From contig NZ_LGYE01000001.1 in the NCBI RefSeq assembly GCF_001262495.1, positions 434,001-498,000 of the forward strand: a stretch of 64,000 nt of DNA. The letters are read 5' to 3'. Source of the stretch: Microbacterium sp. GCS4. GTDB lineage: Bacteria; Actinomycetota; Actinomycetes; Actinomycetales; Microbacteriaceae. The notes under the pieces are model-generated. The model made no database searches, had not been told where the DNA came from, and saw only the letters and a program-made list of their open reading frames with translations. A program made the translations under genes and the position numbers. The first letter of the stretch is position 1; every line of letters begins with the position of its first letter. Of this stretch, positions 18,404-25,928 are shown in pieces.

Positions 18404-18685
18404 GTGAACACCACGCTGTACCGCAGCACCACCCACCCGCCGGATACCGAGGACCAGCTGGTCCTGCACATCCCCGACCACGACGAACTGCAGCGCCTCG
18501 CGCTCGCCGATCGTCTCTCCCTCCGGATCGGCCTCTGGCTGCTCCAGAGGGCTCAGCATCCGCGACGGATCCGCCGCATCGCGACGGCCCGAACCGCAGA
18601 GCTGATCGATCTCGACCGTCGGACGCGCTCCGCCGCCGAGACCACCGCACTGCTCACGTTCGACCTGCAGCGTCAGCTGCGCTGA
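18404..18685 (+). CDS. Small hypothetical protein, first structural gene of the GNAT locus
   Basis: 93 aa from a GTG start with GAAGGA 8 nt upstream. The middle reads LADRLSLRIGLWLLQRAQHPRR, an amphipathic helix ending in a basic patch, and the rest is rich in arginine, threonine and leucine; no catalytic motif, signal peptide or clear membrane span. Only 12 bp separate it from the first acetyltransferase, so they are co-transcribed. Function unknown; it might bind nucleic acid or a partner protein through the basic helix. Confidence 0.7.
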   Translation: MNTTLYRSTTHPPDTEDQLVLHIPDHDELQRLALADRLSLRIGLWLLQRAQHPRRIRRIATARTAELIDLDRRTRSAAETTALLTFDLQRQLR

Positions 18686-18697
18686 CCGGAGGCCGTC

Positions 18698-19786
18698 ATG
18701 AGCATCGGACTCACCGCCGAGGCGACGCTGCATCCGCTCGTGCTCCCCGCACGGGCGGATGCGGCGGACGCCGACGAGTTCCGCGAACTCGCCCGCATCC
18801 GCAACCTCGTGTACCGCGAGATCACCGGTCGCGAGGAGCAGGACCTCACTCACGAAGCGCTGCTGCCGCTTCTCCGCTCCCGCGAGGAGCGCACCACTCG
18901 CGTCTGGGCGGTCCGCGTCGGTGACGAGACCGTCGGCCGCGCCGTGGTCGACATCCCCCACGAGGAGGGCTCGCGGGTCGCGATCGCGACGGTGGAACTG
19001 CGCCCGCGGGTCTGGGGCCGCGGGATCGGCAGCGCGATCCTCCCGCACATCGAGGCCTTCGCCCGCGACCACGGTCGTACCGTCATCCAGAACTGGACGG
19101 AGCAGCAGCAGGGCGACGGTGACCGGCTGACAGCGCGCACGGGCATCGGAAGCGTTCCCGACGACCACGTCGCCCGCTTCCTCACCCGGCACGGATTCGT
19201 GCTCGAGCAGGTGTATCGCATCAGCAGTCTGCCGCGGACCGCGGAGTCTCACGAGCGGGCGCAGCAGCTGCTCGCGAAGGCGCAGGAGGCGTCGACCGGC
19301 TACCGGGTGCTGCAATGGGAGATCCCCACGCCCGCCGAACACGTCGACGGGTTCGCGTGGCTGAAGTCGCGGATGTCGACGGACGCCCCCTCGGCCGGCC
19401 TCGACGCCGACGAGGAGGCATGGGACGCCGACCGTCTGATCCGCAGCGAGCAGAGGATCGTCGAGATGTCGCAGAGACTGCTCGTGACGGCGGCCCAGCA
19501 CGTGGACACGGGCGAGCTGGCCGGCTTCACCGAGCTGGGCATCGGCCCCGATCTCTCGGCGACGACGCACCAGCACGACACCCTCGTGCTCCGCGAGCAC
19601 CGCGGACACCGGATCGGGCAGCTCGTGAAGTGCGCGGCGCTGCTCCGCTGGTCGGACGTCGCGCCGGAGTCGCCGTCGATCATCACCTACAACGCCGAGG
19701 AGAACCGACCCATGCTCGCCATCAACGAAGCCCTCGGCTTCACCGCCATCGCCTACGAAGGCGCCTGGAGAAAGGACCTCACATGA
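18698..19786 (+). CDS. Double-domain GNAT acetyltransferase (paralog 1)
   Basis: 362 aa with two GNAT folds in tandem. The N-terminal domain has the acetyl-CoA loop RVWGRGIGSAIL near residue 105; the C-terminal domain has REHRGHRIGQLVK near 300 and the late NAEENRPMLAINEALGF strand typical of the superfamily. GGAGG lies 6 nt before the ATG. Two-domain GNATs include mycothiol synthase and several antibiotic or metabolite acetylases; no specific substrate can be read. The stop overlaps the start of the next gene, a closely related paralog. Confidence 0.88.
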   Translation: MSIGLTAEATLHPLVLPARADAADADEFRELARIRNLVYREITGREEQDLTHEALLPLLRSREERTTRVWAVRVGDETVGRAVVDIPHEEGSRVAIATVELRPRVWGRGIGSAILPHIEAFARDHGRTVIQNWTEQQQGDGDRLTARTGIGSVPDDHVARFLTRHGFVLEQVYRISSLPRTAESHERAQQLLAKAQEASTGYRVLQWEIPTPAEHVDGFAWLKSRMSTDAPSAGLDADEEAWDADRLIRSEQRIVEMSQRLLVTAAQHVDTGELAGFTELGIGPDLSATTHQHDTLVLREHRGHRIGQLVKCAALLRWSDVAPESPSIITYNAEENRPMLAINEALGFTAIAYEGAWRKDLT

Positions 19787-20862
19787 GCACGATGGCTCTC
19801 ACCATCACACCGCTGCTCGTCCCTGCATCGCTCGACGACCAGGAGGCCGCGGACTTCCGGGCCTTCGGGGCGTTGAACCGGCAGATCTGCGACGAGGAGA
19901 CCGGGCTGCCCGACCTCGCGCCGGATGCCGAGCAGATGCTGCCCGCGTGGCAGGAGAACACCGACGCACTGAGCCTGGGCTTCGTCGCGCGCATCGGCAC
20001 GGAGATCGTCGGGATGCTCGCGATGGACTTCGCCCAGGAGGCCGAGGCCCGTGCCGCGGAGATCGACCTCCTCGTGCCCGAGTCGTCAGCGGGGCTCGGC
20101 GTCGAGGATGCGCTTCTCGAACTCGCCGAGCGCGAGGCGCAGGCCCGCGGCCGCACCCTCGTGCAGATGTGGACGCTGCACCGGCCGATCGAGACAGACC
20201 GCATGATCACCCCGCGCACCGGATGGGGGCGCATCCCCGCCACCCGCCTGTCGGAGGCGCTCGAGCGCCACGGCTACGTGTGCGAGCAGGTCGAGCGCAA
20301 CAGCGAGCTGGACCTGCGCGCCGACCCGACTCTGCTCGTCGCGGCGTTGGCCGAGGCTGAGCAGCATGCGGGACCCGACTACCGCACCGTGCACTGGATG
20401 GCGCCGACCCCACCCGAGTACCGGGACGGTTACGCGGCGATCCTCGCCCGCCTGTCGACCGACGCCCCCAGTGGCGACATGGAGTTCGTCGCCGAGGAGT
20501 GGGATGCCGAGCGGGTCGTCCGCCGCGATGTGCGCAACACCTCCGCTGGCCAGGCGTTCTCGGTCGTCGCCGTGCAGCACGTCCCCTCGGGCGCGCTCGT
20601 CGCCTACAACGAGCTGCTGATCGGCGCAGACCGGTCAGGCGTCACGCACCAGTTCGGCACGCTCGTGGCGCGCGAGCACCGCGGGCACCGCCTCGGCACG
20701 ATCGTGAAATGCGCGAACCTGCTGCGCTGGCGAGAGCTCATGCCGGAGTCGGCAGTGGTGTCGACGTTCAACGCGGAGGAGAACCGTCCGATGTTGAGCA
20801 TCAACGAGGCACTCGGATTCGTGCCGGTGTCGTACGCGGGGGCGTGGCAGAAGCGGCTCTGA
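19783..20862 (+). CDS. Double-domain GNAT acetyltransferase (paralog 2)
   Basis: 359 aa, clearly homologous along its length to the preceding gene: compare REHRGHRLGTIVK and NAEENRPMLSINEALGF. The C-terminal acetyl-CoA loop is intact. The N-terminal loop is altered (PESSAGLGVEDALL, lacking the arginine and the second glycine pattern), so the first domain has probably lost catalysis. ATGA overlap couples it to paralog 1. A gene duplication followed by divergence is the simplest explanation. Substrate unknown. Confidence 0.88.
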   Translation: MSTMALTITPLLVPASLDDQEAADFRAFGALNRQICDEETGLPDLAPDAEQMLPAWQENTDALSLGFVARIGTEIVGMLAMDFAQEAEARAAEIDLLVPESSAGLGVEDALLELAEREAQARGRTLVQMWTLHRPIETDRMITPRTGWGRIPATRLSEALERHGYVCEQVERNSELDLRADPTLLVAALAEAEQHAGPDYRTVHWMAPTPPEYRDGYAAILARLSTDAPSGDMEFVAEEWDAERVVRRDVRNTSAGQAFSVVAVQHVPSGALVAYNELLIGADRSGVTHQFGTLVAREHRGHRLGTIVKCANLLRWRELMPESAVVSTFNAEENRPMLSINEALGFVPVSYAGAWQKRL

Positions 20863-20949
20863 GGATCATCCGCGCGGAGTACGCGTCGGCTGGTCGATCA
20901 TCCGTCCGACCGACGCGATGGCAGCCCTCGGGCCGCGAGGCTTGGGAGC

Positions 20950-21645
20950 ATGAATTCCTCCGTCCTCGAAGCACGAGCCCTCAGCAAGTCCTATGGCACC
21001 ACGCGCGCACTCGCCGGGGTGGACCTCACTGTCCACCGCGGCGAGTCCGTCGCGATCATGGGTGCATCGGGCTCGGGCAAGACGACCCTGCTGCACGTCC
21101 TCGCCGGCATCGTCGCGCCGGATGCCGGTTCCGTGACGTTCCAGCCCTCGACCGGGCATCCGGTCGAGGTGTCGGGACTCGGCGAGACAGAGCGCTCTCG
21201 ACTGCGGCGTGAGCGTTTCGGCTTCGTTTTCCAGCAGGGACTGCTGATCCCCGAACTCACGGCTGTCGAGAACGTCGCTCTCGCGTCGATGATCAACGGC
21301 GTGAAGCGCTCGGACGCCGTGCAGCACGCCGCCGCCTGGCTCGCCGCCCTCGGGCTGGCAGGAATGGAGGACCGCCGGATCGGCGAGCTCTCGGGCGGCC
21401 AGGCGCAGCGTGTCGCGATCGCGCGCGCTCAGGCGACGGGCGCGGAACTCGTCTTCGCCGACGAGCCCACGGGCGCGCTCGACTCGCGTACCTCGCACGA
21501 GGTCATGGATGCGCTGCTCTGGTCCACCACGGGACAGGGACGCACGCTGCTCGTCGTGACGCACGATCCCGAGGTCGCGGCGCGCTGCTCGCGAATCGTC
21601 TCGGTCCGTGACGGTCAGATCGTCTCCTCGGAGGTGTCGGCATGA
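20950..21645 (+). CDS. ABC transporter ATP-binding protein (MacB/LolD type)
   Basis: 231-aa ATPase with Walker A GASGSGKTT at 38-46, Q-loop FVFQQG, signature LSGGQAQR near 145, Walker B LVFADEPTGALDS and H-loop VVTHD. This is the sequence pattern of ATPases that work with FtsX-like permeases in export or extraction of lipids, peptides and antibiotics. It overlaps the permease gene by ATGA. An 87-bp gap separates it from paralog 2, so it may be in the same operon or have its own promoter. Confidence 0.93.
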   Translation: MNSSVLEARALSKSYGTTRALAGVDLTVHRGESVAIMGASGSGKTTLLHVLAGIVAPDAGSVTFQPSTGHPVEVSGLGETERSRLRRERFGFVFQQGLLIPELTAVENVALASMINGVKRSDAVQHAAAWLAALGLAGMEDRRIGELSGGQAQRVAIARAQATGAELVFADEPTGALDSRTSHEVMDALLWSTTGQGRTLLVVTHDPEVAARCSRIVSVRDGQIVSSEVSA

Positions 21646-22964
21646 ACGCCCGCGTCCTCGCCCTACTGCTGCGGCCTGCACCCGGTCAGAACGCTGTGCT
21701 CGCATTGCCGATCGTGGCGTTCGCGCTCGTGACCGCGCTCGTGCTCACCGTGGTGGGCGGCGCGCAGGCGTTCTGGTCGTGGACCGACGACATGGCCGGC
21801 CTCTATCAGGCCCTCGCCGCGATCGCCCTCGTGCTCCTCGTGGTCCCGCTCGCCGGCCTCGGCGGTGCGGCCGCGCGGCTCTCCGCCCGACGTCGCGACG
21901 AACGCCTGTCGACTCTGCGGCTCCTGGGCGTCACCCCGATGGGCGTCGGCGTCGCCACTGTCGTCGAATCGCTGCTGGTCGCCGCTGCAGGCGCTCTCGC
22001 CGGTGTGGTCGTCTACCTGGCCCTGAGCCCGGCCATCGGACTGATCCCGTTCCGCGGTGAGGCGCTCGGAGCCGCATCCGTGCTCCTCTCCCCTCTCGCG
22101 GTCATCGCCGTGGTCGGCGGCATCCTGCTCGTCGCCGTCGGCAGCGCCGCACTGGGTCTGCGCCGCGTCGTCATCTCTCCCCTCGGCGTGCGGATGCGGT
22201 CGGCCGTGTCCTCGGTGCACTGGCTGCGCGCGGTGGTGGCCGTCTCGGTGCTGGCTCTCGCGTTCCTGCTGATCAAGGTCTTCCCCTCGACCGCGGGCCT
22301 CACGACCACGATCGTCGTCATCGCCGGGCTGTTCGCCGCGGCCCTCGCGGTCCTCAACGTCCTCGGTCCGTGGGTTCTCAAGGTGTCGGCATCCCGTCAG
22401 CTTCGCCGCGCCGAGCGCCCCGAGCGCCTGCTCGCGGCCCGTACCGTGCTCGACTCCCCGAAGGCCGCATGGCGTCAGGTGAGCGGCATCGCCATGGCGA
22501 GCTTCATGGCCGTGTTCGCCGGCACCGGCGTCTCGCTGATGTCGCTCATGGACGGCGAGGGGGCGTCAGCGCAGGATGCTGCACTCGTCACGGACATCCG
22601 CACCGGTCTCATCATCACCCTCGTCGGATCGTTCCTGATGGTCGCAGCATCCGTCGGAGTGAACCAGGCCGCGTCGATCCTCGACGAGCGCGAACTGCAC
22701 CGGAGCCTCCACCACCTCGGCGTTCCGCTCGAGACCGTCGACTCCGCCCGCCGACGCGCGATCATGTCGCCGCTGCTTGTCACGGCGCTCGGGTCGGCGC
22801 TCTGTGCCGCAGTGCTGGTGTTCCCGCTCCTCGGCATGGCCGTGATCACCGCACCCGTGTCGCTGCTGACGATCGCGACGGTCGTCGCCGTGGGGATCGG
22901 CGTCGTCTGGGCGACGACCCGGGTCACACGTCCGCTGCTCGCGCGGTCGTTCCAGGCGGCGTGA
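21642..22964 (+). CDS. FtsX-like ABC transporter permease
   Basis: 440 aa, about eight hydrophobic helices with a duplicated FtsX layout: helices at about 20-45, 58-80, 105-130 and 140-165 in the first half and a similar set at the C-terminus. Motifs RRDERLSTLRLLGVTP and LDERELHRSLHHLGVP are the cytoplasmic coupling segments of the family. It lacks the large extracytoplasmic domain of MacB. With the ATPase it forms a probable exporter; the association with acetyltransferases hints at defence against a small molecule, which is inference. Confidence 0.9.
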   Translation: MNARVLALLLRPAPGQNAVLALPIVAFALVTALVLTVVGGAQAFWSWTDDMAGLYQALAAIALVLLVVPLAGLGGAAARLSARRRDERLSTLRLLGVTPMGVGVATVVESLLVAAAGALAGVVVYLALSPAIGLIPFRGEALGAASVLLSPLAVIAVVGGILLVAVGSAALGLRRVVISPLGVRMRSAVSSVHWLRAVVAVSVLALAFLLIKVFPSTAGLTTTIVVIAGLFAAALAVLNVLGPWVLKVSASRQLRRAERPERLLAARTVLDSPKAAWRQVSGIAMASFMAVFAGTGVSLMSLMDGEGASAQDAALVTDIRTGLIITLVGSFLMVAASVGVNQAASILDERELHRSLHHLGVPLETVDSARRRAIMSPLLVTALGSALCAAVLVFPLLGMAVITAPVSLLTIATVVAVGIGVVWATTRVTRPLLARSFQAA

Positions 22965-22973
22965 AGCGGGTGC

Positions 22974-23837
22974 TCAGCGACGCCGCTGGCACCGCGGGCA
23001 GTAGTGGCTCGAGCGGTTCATGAACGCCTCACGACGGATCGGACCACCGCACCGGGGACACGGCTGGCCACCGCGCCCGTAGGCGTTGAGGGAGTGCGCG
23101 AAGTAGCCGGCCTGGCCGTTGACGTTCACGTACTGTGCATCGAAGCTCGTGCCGCCCTCGGCCAGTGCCTTGTCGAGCACGAGGCGGACCTCGGCGAGCA
23201 ACCGGCGTGCGGCCTGCGTCGACAGCGACGACGCAGCGGTCTCGGGGTGGATCCGTGCGGCCCACAGCGATTCGTCGGCATAGATGTTGCCGACGCCGCT
23301 GATGAGCTGCTGGTCGAGCAAGACGCGCTTGATAGCGCTGTTCCGACGTCGGAGTGCCATGAGGAACCCGGCGTCGTCGAAGAGCGGATCGATCGGATCG
23401 CGCGCGATGTGCACGACCTGCGAGGGAATGCGCGTGGGGCCGTCGTCCTGCAGTGCGTCGACGGCGAGCGAGCCGAAGGTCCGCTGGTCCGCGAAGACGA
23501 TGGCGAGGTCGCCGTGCGTCGGGTGCTCGACGTGGAGCCGCACGCGCTCGTGTCGCTCGGGCGTCGCATCAGGGGCACGCAGCAGCATCTGCCCGCTCAT
23601 GCCCAAATGGGCGATCAGGGCGGACTCGTCGCCCTCGAGCGGCAGCCACAGGAACTTGCCCCGACGGTCCGCGGCCGTGAAGCGATGCCCCTCGAGTCGC
23701 GACACGAAGTCGGCCGCCCCGGCGCTGTGGCGGGTCAGGGCGCGTTCGTCGAACACGCTGACGGCCGTGATCCGTGCGCCGATCGTGGCGGGGGCGAGGC
23801 CCGCACGCACCACCTCGACCTCGGGAAGCTCAGGCAC
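22974..23837 (-). CDS. mutM: Formamidopyrimidine-DNA glycosylase
   Basis: Base-excision repair enzyme removing oxidised purines such as 8-oxoguanine, with AP lyase activity. 287 aa. The GTG at 23837 is required because the protein must begin V-PELPEVEVV, exposing the catalytic Pro2 and Glu3. Lys in RRGKFLW and the C-terminal zinc finger (CPRCGG, then CPRCQ) are present, as is the helix-two-turn-helix ISGVGNIYADE. The start overlaps the end of rnc by 8 bp. Confidence 0.97.
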   Translation of the reverse strand: MPELPEVEVVRAGLAPATIGARITAVSVFDERALTRHSAGAADFVSRLEGHRFTAADRRGKFLWLPLEGDESALIAHLGMSGQMLLRAPDATPERHERVRLHVEHPTHGDLAIVFADQRTFGSLAVDALQDDGPTRIPSQVVHIARDPIDPLFDDAGFLMALRRRNSAIKRVLLDQQLISGVGNIYADESLWAARIHPETAASSLSTQAARRLLAEVRLVLDKALAEGGTSFDAQYVNVNGQAGYFAHSLNAYGRGGQPCPRCGGPIRREAFMNRSSHYCPRCQRRR

Positions 23838-24522
23838 GCTCGTCGAGCACCCGCCACGCACTGAGCGCGGCGGCCATCTCGGCAGTCTTCTTGCTGCTGC
23901 CGAGACCCGTCATGGTCAGCTCGCCCACGACCACGGTCGCGGTGAAGCGGCGATCGTGATCCGGACCACTCGCCTCGATCGAGTACCGCGGAGGCGTCGC
24001 CCCGAGGCGCGCGGCCAACTCCTGCAGGCTCGTCTTCGGATCCATCGCCGCGCCGTAGCGCTCGGGGTCGGCAAGCAGCGGCTTCGTGAGACGCAGCACG
24101 AGATCGGTGGCAGCATCCGGTCCCGCCGACAGGAAGGTCGCGCCGATGACGGCTTCCATAGTGTCGGCCAGGATCGAGTCCTTGTCACGACCGCCGGTCT
24201 GCTCCTCGCCACGCCCGAGCAGGAGATGCGAGCCCAGACCGATCCCCCGCGCCACCTCGGCGAGGGCCACGGTCGACACGACGCTCGCTCGGCGCTTGGC
24301 CAGCGATCCCTCGTCGAGCTCGGGGTGCGTCGTGAACAGCATCACCGTGACGGCCTGCCCGAGCACCGAGTCCCCGAGGAACTCGAGCCGCTCGTTGTGC
24401 GGGATGCCGCCGTGCTCGTAGGCGTAGGAACGATGGGTCAGCGCCAACTCCAGAAGCTCCGCGTCGATCTCGACACGGAGCTTCTCAGGAAGTGTGCGCG
24501 TCCCTTCGGGGACCACTGTCAC
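23830..24522 (-). CDS. rnc: Ribonuclease III
   Basis: Double-strand-specific endoribonuclease for rRNA and mRNA processing. 230 aa: the catalytic domain with NERLEFLGDSVL at 43-54 and a second acidic site (DTMEAVIGATFL), then a dsRNA-binding domain ending GSSKKTAEMAAALSAW. The GTG at 24522 is chosen since it follows the rpmF stop and the protein then has normal length. It is in the order DUF177-rpmF-rnc-mutM on one strand. Confidence 0.95.
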   Translation of the reverse strand: MTVVPEGTRTLPEKLRVEIDAELLELALTHRSYAYEHGGIPHNERLEFLGDSVLGQAVTVMLFTTHPELDEGSLAKRRASVVSTVALAEVARGIGLGSHLLLGRGEEQTGGRDKDSILADTMEAVIGATFLSAGPDAATDLVLRLTKPLLADPERYGAAMDPKTSLQELAARLGATPPRYSIEASGPDHDRRFTATVVVGELTMTGLGSSKKTAEMAAALSAWRVLDERA

Positions 24523-24539
24523 AGCGTTGGGGTCGCGAC

Positions 24540-24749
24540 TCAGACGTCGGCGACCTTGCGGCCCTTGTACTCGAGGAACAGCTCGGTGCCCTGCGAGTCG
24601 GTGACGACCTTGGCCTGGTGCGGGCGGCTGTAGACGACCTTGCCGTTCTCGACGGTCTTGACGAGCGCGGGAGCCTCGGCCTTCCACTGCGCGCGGCGCG
24701 AGCGGGTGTTGGAACGGGAGACCTTGCGCTTCGGGGGGTTACCAGCCAT
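24540..24749 (-). CDS. rpmF: 50S ribosomal protein L32
   Basis: 69-aa ribosomal protein beginning MAGNPPKRKVSRSNTRSRR, the signature of the L32 family that lacks the zinc-binding cysteines (no Cys in this protein). Its start lies 2 bp after the DUF177 stop, the usual arrangement, and the upstream AGAGAG acts as ribosome binding site. The absence of the cysteine ribbon marks a zinc-independent form; whether a zinc-containing copy exists elsewhere cannot be told here. Confidence 0.96.
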   Translation of the reverse strand: MAGNPPKRKVSRSNTRSRRAQWKAEAPALVKTVENGKVVYSRPHQAKVVTDSQGTELFLEYKGRKVADV

Positions 24750-24751
24750 GA

Positions 24752-25312
24752 CTAGCTCTCTTCTTTCTCGGCGGCCCGGCTCTGTGCCGTACCGTCCTGG
24801 TCTGTGATCTTCTGGAGCGCACTCCATCGCGGATCGATGGGAGCGGCCTGCTCCGACCCGGTGCTCTCGGTCAGTCTCTCGCCTGTGACCGGGTCGAGCC
24901 CGAGGCAATCCGGCTGACACACCGGCTGGAAGGGAAGCGACAATACGGCCGCATCCCTGACCAGAGTTTCAAGATCCACGTGGTCGTCTTGAACCTCGAA
25001 GTCAGTTTCTTCCTCACAAGGATACGCGAAAAGCTCCTGGAACTCGACTTCGACAGGCCGGGCGATGTCCGTGAGGCATCTGCCGCACACTCCGGAGTAC
25101 TCGGCATCGACGGTCCCGGAGGCGAGGATGCCCTCGTGCACCGACTCGAGACGCACGTCGACATCGAGCTCGGATCCCTGGGCGAACGAGACGATGCCCT
25201 CGCCCCACGCCTCGGCGACGGTCACCGTGAAGGCATGCTCGCGCATCTCCCCCGGGTTGCGCACGATGTCGCGGACGGGGAGGACGAAGGGGCCGTTGAG
25301 TCGGGAACGCAC
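24752..25312 (-). CDS. DUF177 (YceD-like) domain protein
   Basis: 186 aa, the conserved partner of rpmF across bacteria. Two cysteine pairs, SGVCGRCLTDI in the middle and CQPDCLGLDP towards the end, are the family signature. The role is not firmly established; homologues are connected with 23S rRNA accumulation. Starts with GTG at 25312. The gene order DUF177-rpmF-rnc is standard. Confidence 0.92.
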   Translation of the reverse strand: MRSRLNGPFVLPVRDIVRNPGEMREHAFTVTVAEAWGEGIVSFAQGSELDVDVRLESVHEGILASGTVDAEYSGVCGRCLTDIARPVEVEFQELFAYPCEEETDFEVQDDHVDLETLVRDAAVLSLPFQPVCQPDCLGLDPVTGERLTESTGSEQAAPIDPRWSALQKITDQDGTAQSRAAEKEES

Positions 25313-25380
25313 CCGGCAATGCTACCGGCTCCTGCACAGTCGAGGCTGGCCGTCGCCTGACCGCTCCGCGTGACGGGCTG

Positions 25381-25878
25381 TCAGATGCCGCGGGCGCCGG
25401 TGTCGAGGAACGCGGCCACCGCCGGCGGCACGAAGGGGGCGATGTCGCCACCCAGGCCGGCGACCTGTCGCACCAGCGAACTCGACACCAGCGCGTGCGC
25501 CGGGTCGGGAAGCAGGAAGACGGTCTCGATGTCGGCGAGGTGTCGGTTCACGATCGCCATGGGCGACTCGTAGGCGACGTCGATCTGCGAGCGGATGCCC
25601 TTGACGAGAACGCCGGCACCCACATCGCGCGCGTAGTCGACGAGCAGACCCATGCTCCACGAACCCACGACGACGTTGCCGTCCATGCCGTCCTCGGCGA
25701 TCGACTGCTCGAGCAGCGACATGCGCTGCGCGATCGGCAGCATCGCCTCCTTGCCGGGGTTGTGCACCACGAGGACGTGGAGTTCGTCGTACAGCTTCGC
25801 CGCACGACGGATCACATCGAGATGGCCCAGGGTCGGCGGATCGAAGGAACCCGGGACGACGGCGATCCGGCTGCTCAT
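25381..25878 (-). CDS. coaD: Phosphopantetheine adenylyltransferase
   Basis: Penultimate step of coenzyme A synthesis: 4'-phosphopantetheine plus ATP to dephospho-CoA. 165 aa. The nucleotidyl-transferase motif TLGH is at residues 16-19 within [13 protein letters not shown] and the second signature SSSLVRQ is near 132. ATG at 25878. It lies 50 bp downstream of recG on the same strand, a common actinobacterial neighbour. Confidence 0.96.
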   Translation of the reverse strand: MSSRIAVVPGSFDPPTLGHLDVIRRAAKLYDELHVLVVHNPGKEAMLPIAQRMSLLEQSIAEDGMDGNVVVGSWSMGLLVDYARDVGAGVLVKGIRSQIDVAYESPMAIVNRHLADIETVFLLPDPAHALVSSSLVRQVAGLGGDIAPFVPPAVAAFLDTGARGI

Positions 25879-25928
25879 GCTCCCAGCCTAGAGCACGGTC
25901 CGGCATGCACCGTGTGCGCGGTTCACGC

